The position numbers and the translations under genes were made by a program. From NCBI GenBank assembly GCA_949710005.1, contig OX453284.1, positions 6,707,477-6,771,476 on the forward strand: a DNA stretch of 64,000 nt. The letters are read 5' to 3'. The notes beneath the pieces were generated by a model. It was given only the letters and a program-made list of their open reading frames with translations, was not told the DNA's origin and made no database searches. This document shows, piece by piece, positions 41,254 to 54,695 of the stretch. Every line of letters begins with the position of its first letter. Positions within the stretch are counted from its first letter, which is position 1. The stretch is from Ricordea florida. Lineage: Eukaryota > Cnidaria > Anthozoa > Corallimorpharia > Ricordeidae.

Positions 41254-41430
41254 GGCTTGATAGCTCAGTTGGTAGAGCACTGCTCCGGTATCGCAGAGGT
41301 CATGGGTTCGAATCCCGTTCAGGCCTGAGTTTTTTTCAGGCTTTAATTTCACAGCTGCTTAATTAAGTTGTGTACATAACTGCGATGATCAATTAATGTC
41401 ATTCCACAAACAGTGCAATAGTACAAGATT
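41254..41430 (+). mobile_element. tRNA-derived SINE
   Basis: Positions 41254-41325 fold as a tRNA: acceptor GGCTTGA pairs with TCAGGCC (one wobble), A box TAGCTCAGTTGGTAGAGCA, B box GGTTCGAATCC. The anticodon arm is poor (last pair mismatched, C instead of U33), and a SINE-type body with CAGCTGCTTAATTAAG and ACTGCGATGATC follows. Read as a SINE head rather than a functional tRNA gene. Confidence 0.65.
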
Positions 41431-41843
41431 GCTCGGTAGCCACGGAACACTTTACAGAAAATGGCAAATTTTATGGTAAAGCCAATGGCGAAAAAAAAAA
41501 CCAGAAAATAAGCAAAATACAAAACCACATGGTACAACTTTGGAATAAGAAAGAATATGACGTTAATTACAGAATATCGTATTTTTTACTTATAGCATAT
41601 CTGGCTCTCAATATCACGGTTTCGCCAGTTGCCTGTACCAGTGATTGAAGTAAATTCTGTAGTTCACCTTATGCTTCGCACACTACCAAGTTTTGCGGAA
41701 AATCAGCGGATAGAGTAATTAATTTCCAGCCGAATCAGTGGCCTTCACCTTTAACTCAACTAACAGGCAAAAGCTGAAAACTATGTCTGTCAAAATTAAA
41801 CACCCGCCAGAGGAAAAACGAGTTAGCAAACAAACAAGGTTAA

Positions 41844-42862
41844 GAGCGAATGCACAGAAAAATCGAGCAAAATCAGAAAAACGTGGCCACAGCTCAAAAC
41901 CTAACCTACCCTCATTTTCAGTTTATGATAGGATTTTAATGAGTTTATAACACTTCTGGTATTAAAATTTCAAAATGCGACCGAGTTTGGAAATTATTTG
42001 AGAGTTTCGATTTCAACGGTTTGCGGGCCTAAAAACGGCCGCCGAACATAGCAGAAGAGTCCAGTGACAGAGTTGAGTTGACTTTCATAAACGAGCGAAT
42101 CTATTTAAAATTTTTCACTTAAAATTCACAAAACAGATACCTAACAATTTCAAAATGGCAGGTTTTTAAATTTCAAGAAGAAAATATGAGCAAACGAGGG
42201 CATAATTCTGATACATAATTTGCATGATTCTTATAAATACAGAAATTTACCGCTAGAACCAAAACCGAATTTCCTATATGGGGGAATTCTCCAAATCACC
42301 CAAAATCCCGGTTACTTCCCATAGAGATATAGTACTTGAACATTATCTGAAAATTAGTCTGGTATTTTCGCGAACGCTCCAAAAATTCATCGATTATTTT
42401 GAGGTTATTTCGCCCCGCCAAGTGCTAATTGACTCTCGGGTCAATTGAGATGTGCAAGTCACGCAAGTTTTACGCGTCAATTTAACCTTATTTGAAGGCA
42501 AAAACTGAAAAAAATCTTAAATTTGTACCTGTTTTAACGACATTCAACTTATCTTCAAAAGGAGAGGCCGTTCAATGGGTAATTTCTGTTCTTGGGATCT
42601 GGTAGATTGGAGAATGGCGACTGTGGGCGGACATAAGTCTGCTTTCCCGTGACTGCGAAATCAGAACGACATCAAGAGATAATTTCCAGTCTTCGTAAAT
42701 AAATCTGCTTTGCAGTGCCCTGCCTGAGATAAAGTAGGCCAAGTAGGAAACCATTGTAGCGCAATTTGGATCCTTTGTAACGAGCAATGTATTTGCCGCA
42801 CAGCGACGGTGAGTAAACAAACCATGTACGGTACCAATTATTGCGTGACCAGGCAACGATTG
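41844..42862. repeat. Left terminal inverted repeat of the TTAA transposon
   Basis: Matches the inverse of about 45320-46351, including GTGGCCACAGCTCAAAACCT, TCAATTGACCCGAGAGTCAA and GGAGAGGCCGT, with small indels. Confidence 0.8.
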
Positions 42863-43729
42863 TCTACGGCCCCAGCCGTGCATGGGAACCAAAACGCTCG
42901 AGGTGTAGCAAATTCATTTTATTGTACAGGGGAAACAGGGTGGGAACAGTCGGAGCGTCTCAGAGCTGCAAAACGGTACTTAAAGAGCGACTCCAAGGTG
43001 AGAAGCTCTCAGTGCTTGGACTTCAAAGTTATTTAGGCATCGCCAAGCGCTATCATGTCAATTAACATTCAGTCAATGAAGGTAGACTTGCCGTCTCATC
43101 CCCGTACCAGCTGAAGTTCTTGCTCATACCTCCCCCCGCCCACCCCCAAGGTTGAAATAAGTTTTTTCCTTCAGTTGCAAGCTGGCAACTACATCAAAAA
43201 CTATTCAGCAGACCAGTACTTTTTGTCACCACTTTGTTGTATTGACGCCACGACGTAATGCGATAAGTGCATAAGCATATGCGCTTATTGTTGCCGTTAC
43301 GCTGATGTGTCGGGTCAGTTACACTTGACATTGGGCCACAAGGACGCGTACGTTTACATCCTTATGTCGTTGAAACCGGCCGATGTGAACCAACCTTTAA
43401 GAACGTTAGATATGGTGGTCGTTCGCTTGCGGCAGCTAAGCCCATAGCTCCATGCCACCAATAGCTGCGCGCTGCAAAAGCTAAGACGGATGAAATGTTA
43501 TTTACTTGTCCCAAAAGTATCAGAATGCGCTACTCCTTCTTTTCGAATTGTTTTTGAAACTAACTCAACGACCATAGTGTATGGTGCGTGCACATTATAG
43601 CTAGAATTAAAATAGTTTTCCAGTCCCATTAAACGTCCTTGTGGAAGCATGATTAGACCAGGCTTTTTGTTTCGAAGAGACCCTAATAATTTTGAGACCG
43701 TTGTTTGATTCAGGTGTATCTAGCAAACA

Positions 43730-44750
43730 CCTCCACTGCCCCCGACCACTGCAGACGATATGCCCTGAGCGACCCTCATGACAAAGACTATCAGTAAATT
43801 TGCGACCACGAGCACGAAGACACATGCCATCGCTGCGAAGAGTTGACGACAGTTCTACATGAAATAGAAGAGGAGATCCAGAATATGTCTGCTAACAATG
43901 TTTCCGAAGACACCAGAGAAGAGTTCTTGTTCGTATCTGATCAGTCCAAACAGAACATCCTGGCATGGAAGGCACATCTACTAAGACGAACGTCCTAGAC
44001 AGCCGTGATGAGACGTCCGTCCTATTGATCGAAGATTGCGTAATGAAGTTCTTGCCAAGGAAATATCGCGAGAGCCAGACTGATTGGTTTGGCAAGCGCG
44101 GTATTTCTTGGCATCTAACAGTGGCCACTCGACGCATGGCTCCCGACCAAGATCTCGAGATGATGACGTTCAGCCACGTCTTTCAACCATGTAAACAGGA
44201 TAGTGCAGCCGTTCAAGCAATCATGACTGATGTCATCGGTAAGATGAAGAGAGTGATGCCGACCCTACGTACAGTGTACTTCGGACAAGATAACGCCGAT
44301 TGTTATCGAAGCGGTGGGACCATCATTGGCGCAATTCAAGCTGGTGACTCTCATGGTGTACAAGTGCGACGATTAGACTTCTCAGACCTCCAAGGCGATA
44401 AAGGGGCCTGCGATAGGAAAGCGGCAAAAATCAAGGCCCACATTAGAGTTCATCTGAATGAAGGTCATGATGTGGAAACAGTAAGTCAAATGGTGGATGC
44501 CATAAAATCCTCAGTTCTGCAGTGGAGTCAGCACTCTGGCAAACGTAGAATATGCTAGCACATACAGAATAGGGCCTGGAAAGAAGATTCCGCTATCAAA
44601 GATAACATTCCCGCCAATTTTCAGATAGCACGGTTATTTACTGCAAAGAGCTGTATGCACTTCATCGACACAGAGGATATCACCGCCAAGAGGAAAGCGC
44701 CGTATATTTTAAGACTAGAGAACTTCCTATTTGCTGCCAAATATAAACTT
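43730..44750 (+). pseudogene. RNase H-like protein gene of the TTAA transposon, frameshifted
   Basis: Pieces in different frames form one gene. First is YALSDPHDKDYQ with a Cys/His cluster (about 43740-43840), then NILAWKAHLL (about 43955), then a 197-codon frame (43965-44558) with IEDCVMKFLP, DWFGKRGISWH, FGQDNADCYR and GDKGACDRKAAKIK...NEG. Another frameshift leads to YRIGPGKKIP near 44560. The spaced acidic positions (D in IEDC, D in QDNA, D or E in CDRKAA/NEG) fit an RNase H-fold DDE-type nuclease, but this is inference. Proteins of this pattern occur as uncharacterised multi-copy genes in many aquatic animals. The copy has at least two frameshifts and a stop, so it is dead. Confidence 0.6.
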
Positions 44751-45319
44751 TATCAACACTTTATCAGCACTTCGTGAACAACTCATGGGGGAAGCAGAAT
44801 TCTCTTAAAGGGGCGTGTTCGGGTACCCTCCTATCCAGAGCTACCTTGCTTCCGACCACGCACAGGACGCTCTAGTAACAGTCATTAACTGCCCAAGCTT
44901 GGAATGAAATTGTATTTATTCCTAAGAATAAGATATTGAATTGACGAAAAATACAAGAATTCGTAGTTTGTGCGCTACAAAAAATTCGTACCCATGCGTG
45001 TACTTTTTAAAAATTAGGCTGCTACCAGGGATTCATCTTAAAACTTGCAAAGTCCAAAAATGTTAGCGCATGTTCGCGAAGTGCTCTAGTCAATCAAGTG
45101 CTTGACCCGGGCCTTATACAATCCTTTTCTGTGCCTATAAAAGTGCAAAGGCATTATAGCCTCCTGCAAAAAGTAGTGCGAGGGAAGTGGACATGGAATA
45201 GGTGGGTGGAGGGGAAAGCTACTACACTCTTGTGCTTTGTTCAAAGTTAAAAGACAAAGCTGGTGTACTACACCAAACTATTAAAATATATATCTCATTG
45301 AGATTTTTGCAAATCCCAT

Positions 45320-46351
45320 TTTTCGCTGGTCACGCAATCAACGGTACCATACTTTCCCGAGTTTGTTTACTAACCGTCGCCGTTCAGCAAATACACTGCT
45401 TGTTACAGAAGATCCAAATCGAACTAGACTGTTTTTCTACTTGGCCTTCTTTATCTCAGGTAAGGCACCGCAAAGCTGGTTTCTTTAAAGAGACAGGAGC
45501 GAGAATTATTTCTTGATGTCATTCTGATTTCGCAGACACTGGAAAACAGAGCTAGACTTAGTAGTAGGTCCGCTCGCAGTCACCATTCTCCAGCCCGACA
45601 ACAAGATCTCAAAATCAGAAATTACTTGTTGCACGGCCTCTCCTTTTGAAGATAAGTTCAATTTCGTTGAAGCAAGTACATATTTAAAGAATCTTGTCAG
45701 ATTTTGCCTTCAAATACCCCTTATTTGACGCGTAAAACTGGCGTGACTTGCCCATCTCAATTGACCCGAGAGTCAATTAGCAGTTTGCGAGGACGAAGTA
45801 ACCTCTAAATAATCGATAAATTTTCGGAGCGTTCGCGAAAATACCAGACTAATTTTCAGATAATTTTCAAGCACTATATCTCTATGGGAGGTAACCGAGA
45901 TTTGGGGTGATTTGGAGAATTCCCCCATATAGAAAATTCGGTTTTAATTCTAGCGGTAAATTGATGTATTTATAAGCATTATGCAAATTATGTATCAGAA
46001 TTTTGCTCGTTCATAGCCATTTTCTTCTTGAAATTTAAAGATGTGCCGTTTTTAAATTGTCAGAAATCTGTTTTGTGAATTTTAAGTGAAAAATTTTCAA
46101 TATATTCGCTCGTTTATGAAAATCAGCTCAATTCTGTCACTGGACTGTTTTCCCATGTTCGGCGGCTATTTTTAGGCCCGTAGACCGTTGAAATCGAAAC
46201 TCTCAAATAATTTCCAAACTCGGTCGCATTTTGAAATTTTAATACCAGCAGTGTTATAAACTCATTAAAACCTTATCATAAACTGAAAATGAGGGTAGGT
46301 TAGGTTTTGAGCTGTGGCCACGGTTTTCTCGATTTTTCTGTGCATTCGCTC
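45320..46351. repeat. Right terminal inverted repeat of the TTAA transposon
   Basis: Inverse partner of 41844-42862. Confidence 0.8.
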
Positions 46352-46355
46352 TTAA

Positions 46356-49300
46356 GTATCCTAGCTATCTTCTGGAAACTGCTGCTTTAGTCGGTATCTT
46401 TCTTAAGATCATCTCTAATGGAAGGAAGGGGCTGAACATAAATCCGGCACTGTAAATGGTCCCATTGTTTGCATTTATCTTCTCACAAATCAAAATTACA
46501 TTGGCTGTACTTGCTCAAGTCGCAAATGGACGTTAGCTAATAAAGAGTGTTTTATAGAAAAATTCAAATTCGATCGCGAGAAGTTATCAGTTTTGGCTGG
46601 ACGAAATATTACATTTTATTTCATTCTCAACTATCTGAGCGGGCCGGAATCCTAAATCCTCGAATTTGATTGGCTAATCACGCGCGCGGTCGGATTTTTT
46701 CCCCGCTGAAGCAATTTCCTACCTTTTTTCTTATTTTAAAAGGAAGACATCCAAAAACAAAAAATAATAAGTTATTTTCCAGGCTAGGTCTGTCCGTATA
46801 GGAAAAAGCTATGCCCTTGGTCTTGAGTACAGTTTTTTCCCATACGAACCTCCCGCCCGGTAAATAACATATGTATCACTTCACACTACCCGTTATCAAT
46901 CGAACTTCTCTGAGTACAGAGAGAAAAGCGTATCAGTTTTAATACATTATCTCTTAAACCACCTTTAAACACCCCAGCGTTTAGCATCGAGTTACATGAA
47001 ACAAAAAATATCATTTATTCAAAGCCCTACTTTCTTTTATGTAGTAAAAATCTTCTCCTAAATCAGCTTTTAGCTTGACAACATATTTAAACGGTCCTTT
47101 GCAGTTGTAGCTTCGTTACTTTGGAAATTCTTGTCCCGCGATATAAGAAGTAACATTACGGTGTTAAACTGACGACCATTTTTTGTTTTGCAACTATTTC
47201 TTCTGCAGGAGCATCCACTGAAACGAGTACAACTTCTTCATGCCAGCACTTAACCAAGAAACTATACAGAACACCGGCTATTTACACGGAATTAAAATAA
47301 GAAAACGCGGTATGTAGTTATACTTACAACAATCAGGGCCAATTACCAGTGTTGGTAAAGAGAGAATAACCAGATCTTCACCAGGTAGAATTTCGGTGGT
47401 CATAGGTCCTAACCAGCTAACTGCTATCATTAGGCAGACCTGTAGCAGTTTGGGAATCTAAGGTCTTATTTCTGTTGACATGGTAATTTACAATTAGTTC
47501 GTACGGTCTTATCAATACATTACGAAGCGAAACAAAGTGACCACCTTTTTGGCATTTAAACTCATAAGAACTTCGTTCAGTTATAATGCACGTCATATCG
47601 AGGCCCAGCTGGCTAGAATCCAGCGGGCCTTGGGATGAGTATCGCGCTTATTCGTGTTACGTCGCTTTAGGTGAAGGAGTGAGCTTCGATCACAAAACTT
47701 TACTGGGGCCGAAAAACCAAAAGCAAAAAGTCGAAATTCGCATCCTACAAAACTGTCTTACATAACGTTGGGTAAGACAATTTTTAATCTTTTTTCTCCG
47801 TTTTAAAAATCTGGTGCTTTCCCACGGTTGATTTTGTTAAGTGGCTGCATGAATAAAATATATCAGCTGTTTTATTACATACTATATACTGATATTCCCT
47901 TTAACCTGTGCGTCATAAGCGTACGTGTCTTGTTAAACTGCAAAAAATAATCGTAAATTTTCCCTAATTGTCACTCTGCAATGCGCCTTTTTTGTTTGTT
48001 TGTTATGATAAGAGAGTTTGCCTTCTCAAAAGTTAACTTAACAAGTACAAAGACTGAAGAAGTACCGAAATCCAAATTTGGAAGCTATCCCTAGTTCAAA
48101 AGTTTCCAGTGTCTAATTGGTGTAGAATTTTGATCAGAATTTTCAGATATGAATGCAGGTTGAATGACTGAAAAATCTCGACCCACTCTACAGAGTAAAA
48201 CAAACGTTGCCACATTGTTCGAGAGGAATGTTTGCTCCCTTTTCGAAAATATTCAGTCACACCAGACGGATTCATTCACTTAAATATGAGATCGATATTG
48301 GACTCTTCAAAGTGGGTTTAAAGGTCTGGTACATCATAAGAAATTAAATTTCATTTTAGATTTGTCCTGAAAATTCAGTGGCACAGAGCTAGACCACCTT
48401 TGCCACTCGTTCCGACTCTTGTTTATGAAGAGAATGACCAAGATTCTTTTAGCAAATTCGTCATGAATTACCATTTCAGTTGATTTTTTCTTCTTGTAGG
48501 AACACTAGCAGCTCCCTCTGAATTTGTATGTCTTTTTTATGAAGACTACAGCTTGAGTTTATTTTTTTAAAACGGCAAAAGACTGCAATGAGTTTACTAA
48601 AACATCAACGAACTGTTGCGCGATAGAGCAAAGAGCTCTATATTTTAACAATTCATTGATTTATACCGTCTAATCTTCAAATGTGTCCCTCTATTGACCA
48701 AGCCACACATACTCTCTGCTTGCCTAAGTTTCATCATACAAGTCTACTACATTCATCGTCCTGTTTTTACTAGCTCTGGCTACCTTATTGTTTCCATTTG
48801 AGAGCTGACATCTTTTTAACCTCTACGTAGCGCAGCAAGACCGTACTGGTTTTAGCTTAAAAAGCCTGAACAACCACGATAACGAAAGGCAAGATTAAAT
48901 TGAAAATATTTTCATACAAGCTTGGATTGTTCCGGTTGACTTTCATCTAAAAAAAAATCTGAGGTCGTTTTTCGGCGTCTCAGATCCGGCGCTAGAAAGA
49001 TGAACGATGTTTAGGAGAGAAAATGTACTGAATGTATCGGTACAGGCCGTTTGAAGTAGAGGCCGTGTTTTCATTGTCCGACCTTCTTTAATTAAAGTTT
49101 AAACAAATGTTATTCCCATAGGCGGTGAACCATTTGCCCAAAAATTCTCGCAAGTTGCTCAAATTTTTACGAAACAGTCGAAACGAAACGAGGGCCATAT
49201 GATGCACAAATAAAATAGACCTACATATGAAGTGAAAATATTCTTACGCCGTATGAAACTCATAAAACGCGTTAAAAAGAAATAGAAAATATCTCTCTTC

Positions 49301-49460
49301 GAAAACATACACATACACACGCGCGCGCATGCAAACGTCTTTAAAAATTGACTTTGCCCAATTTCCCTTGATGCCCAGAAAATTAAAGTTGCCCAAATGT
49401 TTTGGAGGGGGGTTACCAGCTAACCCAACGGTTAACGTAAACTGACGAACTTCACTCCGC
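46356..49460. other. No gene recognised
   Basis: Host DNA. A diverged satellite-like GAGTAAAACAAACGTTGCCACA is seen near 48190, and a CA/CG dinucleotide run (ACACACGCGCGCGC) at about 49311-49328. No exon found. Confidence 0.45.
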
Positions 49461-49830
49461 TACAACATATAATCCCAGTTTACTACAGTATAATCCCAGT
49501 TTACTACAACACATAATCCCAGTTTCCTAGAACATATAATCCCAGTTTACTATAACATACTGTATCATCCCAGTTTACTATAACATATCATCCCAGTTTA
49601 CTATAACATATCATCCCAGTTTACTACAACATATCATCCCAGTTTACTACAACATATCATCCCAGTTTACTACAACATATCATTCCAGTTTACTACAACA
49701 TATCATCCCAGTTTACTACAACATATCATCCCAGTTTACTACAACATATCATCCCAGTTTACTACAACATATCATCCCAGTTTACTTCAACATATTATCC
49801 CAGTTTACTTCAACATATAATCCCAGTTTT
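49461..49830. repeat. 23-bp minisatellite, about 16 copies
   Basis: Units of the form ACATATCATCCCAGTTTACT AC A repeat in tandem with small changes (CATATAATCCCAG at the ends, CATATCATCCCAG in the middle). Confidence 0.9.
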
Positions 49831-51241
49831 GGCCCTTGTAGCTTGAAACAGAAGGCAAAAGGGCCATGTGTCTGGCTTTGCTTTATGCCGCATCCGTCAA
49901 TAGTGTCAAGTTTGATGTTTATATAGAATTATGTTTTCGGGGCGTTTGCATTCCTAGTATTTTGATACAATTGAAAACTTCCAGCGAAACATTTTATCAT
50001 TGTTATGTCCTTGGAAAATAAGCTTTTAAAAAAAACTCAATGGGTGAAAAAGGCGCAGATAACCTATGTTTATTTGTCACGATCAGCCCAACATCCAAAT
50101 CTAACGGTATTTAAAATCAGAAATTACCTTTCGCTTTTTTCATTCTATGTTTTGATGAAAATTTTTCATAGCGGACACAACGGTAGAATCTTAACCGATT
50201 CATGAACAGATCATGAAAAAAGTACATTTTACAAAAAGATATTGAATTTGCAACACTAAAAGCTTTCATCAAAGCGGCATAGTCTCCTGCCAAATGGGGG
50301 CTTATGCATCATTTTAGGTAAAACCCAATGGAGATAAGAAAGTCACTAAAAATTGTTTCTATTGATACCATATTGATAAAGAAACAAGGCTTAATTTTAT
50401 TTTCGAGTGTTGTGAGAGGATTTATTGGCATTTTGAGTTGTTTTCGAAGACAAAACATAGATCAAAACATAGTTATTTTTTTTCAGAATTCTGAGAACAT
50501 CCCGTGAAACTGTTAAATTTCACCCATCATGATAGATTGATAGTAGCATACATTTTACTATGTTTGTATTTCAACAAAGAATCAGAAAATAATGGAGACA
50601 AAAACTGTCTTATTGTTTAACTATGGTGAATATTTTTTTTACCAACCAAATCTAAAGTCAGTCAGGTTTTCGCTCAGTTTTCAATTCTATGTCAGTTTCC
50701 TGAATGTCATTTCTCGAAGTTCGCATTTGCCTTGCTAGTTGGTAGCAATATTCATTCGGTTGGGGTATGAAAGCATTGAAAACAAAACTTGTCATAAAAA
50801 TAAATGAACTGCTTACAAAAACTGTAAATAGATACAACTTGAACCTGAAGTAAAATCAAGCGATCATTCTTCTACTGATGGAGTAAAACGCTGAAGTTAA
50901 AGTTTGAATGGCCGTTTCACGCAAATTTTATGTGTTTGAATTTCTGCAATCCAGACAAATCAATGCCTCATTAAATTCGGGAATAGAAGCATTGATTAAC
51001 AAAACGAAACTAAGAGCAGCATCAGATTCATTTTTGTTATTGTTACCACATTTTTTTTCGAGAATCAATCATTGACTTGTACCCCCTACAGCACTTAGGA
51101 CACCTGTGAACATCAAAGGAAAGGACTGACTATTGATAGGCTCTCTAGAATCTCAAACAAAACGCTGTATTTTCATCTTCATTTTCAGTTAACAAATGGT
51201 CATTATAAAGAGTTTACACCTACCGGTATGCCAACGTTTTA
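49831..51241. other. No gene recognised
   Basis: AT-rich host DNA; nothing identified. Confidence 0.45.
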
Positions 51242-51540
51242 GGGAAGGACCATTAGAAAAGTGATGGGGGGGGGGGGGGTGGGGAAAAAACCAAAAAAAA
51301 ATTCATGCAAGGCAAAATGCCCAAAAAAAAAAATTCATGCAAAGAAGAAGGTAAAAAAAAAAATTCATGCAGAAGGAAGGTCCAATTGTGACTTTTTCAC
51401 ACGTAGTAAAAAAAATTCGTGCAGAGAGGTTCACCTGAAAAAAAAATTCCTGCAAAAGCAGTGAGCGAAAAAAAAAATTCGTGCAAGCTGAAAATTCCCC
51501 ACCCCCCCCCCCCCCCATCACTTTTCTAATGGTCCGTCCC
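51242..51540. mobile_element. TTA-flanked MITE, copy 3 (inverted)
   Basis: Ends GGGAAGGACCATTAGAAAAG and GGTCCGTCCC, TTA on both sides, 299 bp. Orientation is opposite to copies 1 and 2. Interior A-rich with AAAAAAATTCATGCA units. Confidence 0.8.
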
Positions 51541-51543
51541 TTA

Positions 51544-52220
51544 ACGCGCTAATTCATGGACCCTGGAGTATAAAGTACTTCGACCTTTGTAAACGAATCT
51601 TCCCTTCATTCGGTCATTAATAGCTGTTTCGAGAGTTGTCATTGAGAGCGAAAGCACACGGAGTAATATCAAAGGAACTCTCAATTTAAACAACGTCCAT
51701 ATTACCCGTGATCCTCCATACAAACTATTACAGGCCTCCAATAATTGGCTAAAAGATGACAGATATTCCGTAATGTTAATAAAACGTTTTGATAAAATCC
51801 TAGACTACTTCGTGACATTGTCGATATAATGAAAAAAAAAGAAGAAGATAATTTACCTCATTTGCTTAGTAACTTAAGGGCAAGAAGCAAAATATTGGAC
51901 AGTATTACATACAAAACTGCGTGTCATACAATAAAAAAACTCAGTTTGCCAGAATTTCGTACCGATTGAAACGAAGCAAACTACAGAAGCTGCTGCCATG
52001 AATCAGTTACGGTGAGATGACTGTCTCTTTAGACCTGACCTTCGCAGCTGATACACAATAGGTTAACTATCTTTCCGTAGATTCTATAATCTACAAAAAA
52101 TTCTAAAAAGGTAAAAACGTGCCCATGCTCTTTCCCCATTAACAAACTTAAACAATGTTATTGGTATTCCTCAGCACCCTCCTCTCCCCCCTTGTAGAAT
52201 TGTGCTCTTTCTCTCATATT
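51544..52220. other. 3' flank of the ZP gene, no separate gene
   Basis: Downstream of the ZP gene stop codon; includes its 3' UTR. No clear polyadenylation signal was picked out. Confidence 0.4.
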
Positions 52221-52465
52221 TCATGTGTTTACATCCTGTTGCCATATATTCTGCCATGCGTCATAAATGTTTAGTATGGGACTCTGCATCGACGGCTGAG
52301 TAGACACCTGTCGGGACTTCTGAGATGTCTTGTCTCGTCTTTTGAGGATTATTACAGCAAGAATGATAGTGACACATATTGCGACCACTGCCACAGTAGC
52401 TGAACCAGCTATGGCGGCTATCAGTGGGGTTGTTAATCCATCACTTGTACCATCTATAGGAGGTG
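52221..52465 (-). CDS. ZP gene exon 7: transmembrane helix and tail
   Basis: Acceptor CTTTGTAG; encodes PPIDGTSDGLTTPLIAAIAG, the TM helix, the stop-transfer KRRDK and a tail rich in Ser, Gln and Trp, with the TGA at 52221-52223. Confidence 0.85.
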
Positions 52466-54641
52466 CTACAAAGGAAGCATAAAAACAGTTAGAAAAATTA
52501 GACGTGAAATCACTCTTGTCGTGCCAGCAAAAGTCGCTTTAGGCCCTCTCCAAATAAAGCACCTTGCAACCGTGGTCACAACAACTGAACCCGCTTAACA
52601 CCAAAGCATGTTAAGTTACACGCATTGCTCAGACTGAAACAGGCCTCTTAAGGCATCTGTCACAATGGGGTTGCCAAAGAAAATTCTTGAAAAATGATAT
52701 TTTTTTTCAATTAGTTTGACAAACCTTCCTCCTCCTGGTTTTTGACGGTGGAGTCTTCAACCCGAAATGGTCCAATTGTCATACTGTATACCGGTGAGGG
52801 CCTAGTGGGTAGGTTTTTATCCGGGGAACGTCTTTTCCTTGTTGAGGAGGATGAACCACAGTTGTCACACTCCATCTTACATTCACTGTCAAGCTGACTT
52901 CGAAAACACATCACCACGTCACAGTGAAGGTACACTTCAAAAGAATCATCGAGTTTAAAAACGGACATCGAAAAATCCTGAACTGTAGAGTTGTTACAGG
53001 TGTAGTTTGTGCTGGGATCATCTGAACAGCTAAAATAAGAAGAATGCCAACATACGACAATCAAAGTAATTCAACAACACCGAGAACTGTTATTATTGTC
53101 AAACTAGGATGGTTATCCCATAGTTAGTAGACTAACTATGGTTATTCATAATGGAAAGGAGGGACTTTAACTTACTGAAACCACTAGTTCATAAGGCACT
53201 CTACACAAATAACTAGCTACAAGTAGTTTGCGTACTTTGCGCTCCAGTTCTGCCTCAATCCCATTGGAAAAAATAAGGGACTCTGCTGCAAAAAGATTTT
53301 TTAATAGCCTCCCTGATCACCTGAGAATGTGTGACGATTTCAGTCTTCTCTGTGGGGATGTAAAATCATTTCTCCTTTCTAGACACACTCAGAATTCCTT
53401 TTGGAAATATTTCTCACCGCTAGTTAAACTTAAATTCCAGTTGTTATTTTTTCATCTAATGTAATTATTTTTACATTAAATGGCGTATTTTTAAGTTTTA
53501 CTTTTATTTCTGTTGACATAACAGGTGAACAGCCACTCTTTGGAAACGCTGCCATTAAACCGCTATTATTATTATTATTATTATTAATATTAATATTATT
53601 ATTATTAATATTATTATTATTATTATTAATATTAATATTATTATTATTATTAATATTATTATTAATATTAATATTATTATTATTATTAATAATAATTAAT
53701 AATAATTAGCTTAAAAACGGAAGTGTTGGTGGAGATGCAAAGCGCTGCAAAGGTCCACTTTTGCTTGTAATGTTTATACTCCTTAAAAGATGTTTCGGCA
53801 AAACCGGAAGCAAAATTATTTAACTTCTTTGACTATAAAACAGACAAGTAACTTGTTAATCACCGTCGTTTTGGAATATACCCACTTCACCAGGAAATCC
53901 ATGTGATAAAATCCCCGCTAAAAGCCGTTAACATCCGACTCCACACAGATTGTTTATTACTGACCAATGTTTGCGAGAAATGAACGATGTAGACATTGAA
54001 AGGCGTTATGCACTGACACTTGTTATGACAACTTTGACCCGAAGTCAAGCTCGACAATAAATTGTTTCAGTTAATTCCTAGATCATGGTTCTAAACTGCT
54101 AGTTTTATCATGGGATTTTAATGTGTTGCTTTGGCCAATGGCAACACGTGTGCATAGTACAAGTAACCAATCAGAACACAAAACAAGTACATGTGCAGCT
54201 CCAAGCGCGGGAAAAGGCGTGCGACCCAATTACGATTAGTTTTAGTTTTAACGAGTTTGTAGCGAAAGAATCTTTAGCTAATCCCCTATCACATCAATGA
54301 AAAACCAATGCAATTGCGATATCACTTCCCGTTTACGCAGTCAGCTTTCCACTAAATAAAATTAATGGCAGGTAGGTTTCCATACCCGCTTTCAATTAGA
54401 TTTCTTCGTTCTTCATTATTCCTGAAACCATCAGCCGTTGCCCAACATTCTTGTAGATGCAAGGTCAGATCAGAGTTATTTGATACAACCGCCAATCTGA
54501 CATAGATCACCATTTCCAAGGGCAGAGGTTGGTCTTCTTCCGTGATCTTATTGGTAAAATTTGCATCCTTAAATCCATTCATTGAAACATTGAAGGTACC
54601 GTATTCTAAAGAGACGGAGAAAATCTTAGTATCATACTATA

Positions 54642-54695
<54 letters not shown>

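Larger units (their letters stand above)
41844..46351 (+). mobile_element. TTAA-flanked DNA transposon with about 1-kb terminal inverted repeats
   Basis: TTAA at 41840-41843 and 46352-46355 flank a 4508-bp element whose ends read GAGCGAATGCACAG and its inverse. The inverted repeats run imperfectly for about 1 kb, left 41844-42862 and right about 45320-46351. The interior carries a decayed protein gene on the plus strand. The TTAA target is shared with piggyBac and Kolobok, but the protein shows neither family's hallmark that could be recognised. Confidence 0.8.

Noticed and set aside
41254..41325. Functional tRNA gene
   Set aside because: Acceptor, D and T arms are good, but the anticodon arm has a mismatch and lacks U33, and a SINE body follows directly.
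49461..49830. CRISPR-like array
   Set aside because: Units are directly adjacent without unique spacers; it is a minisatellite in animal DNA.
51261..51521. Lys-rich and Phe-rich frames on both strands
   Set aside because: They translate the homopolymer-rich interior of MITE copy 3.
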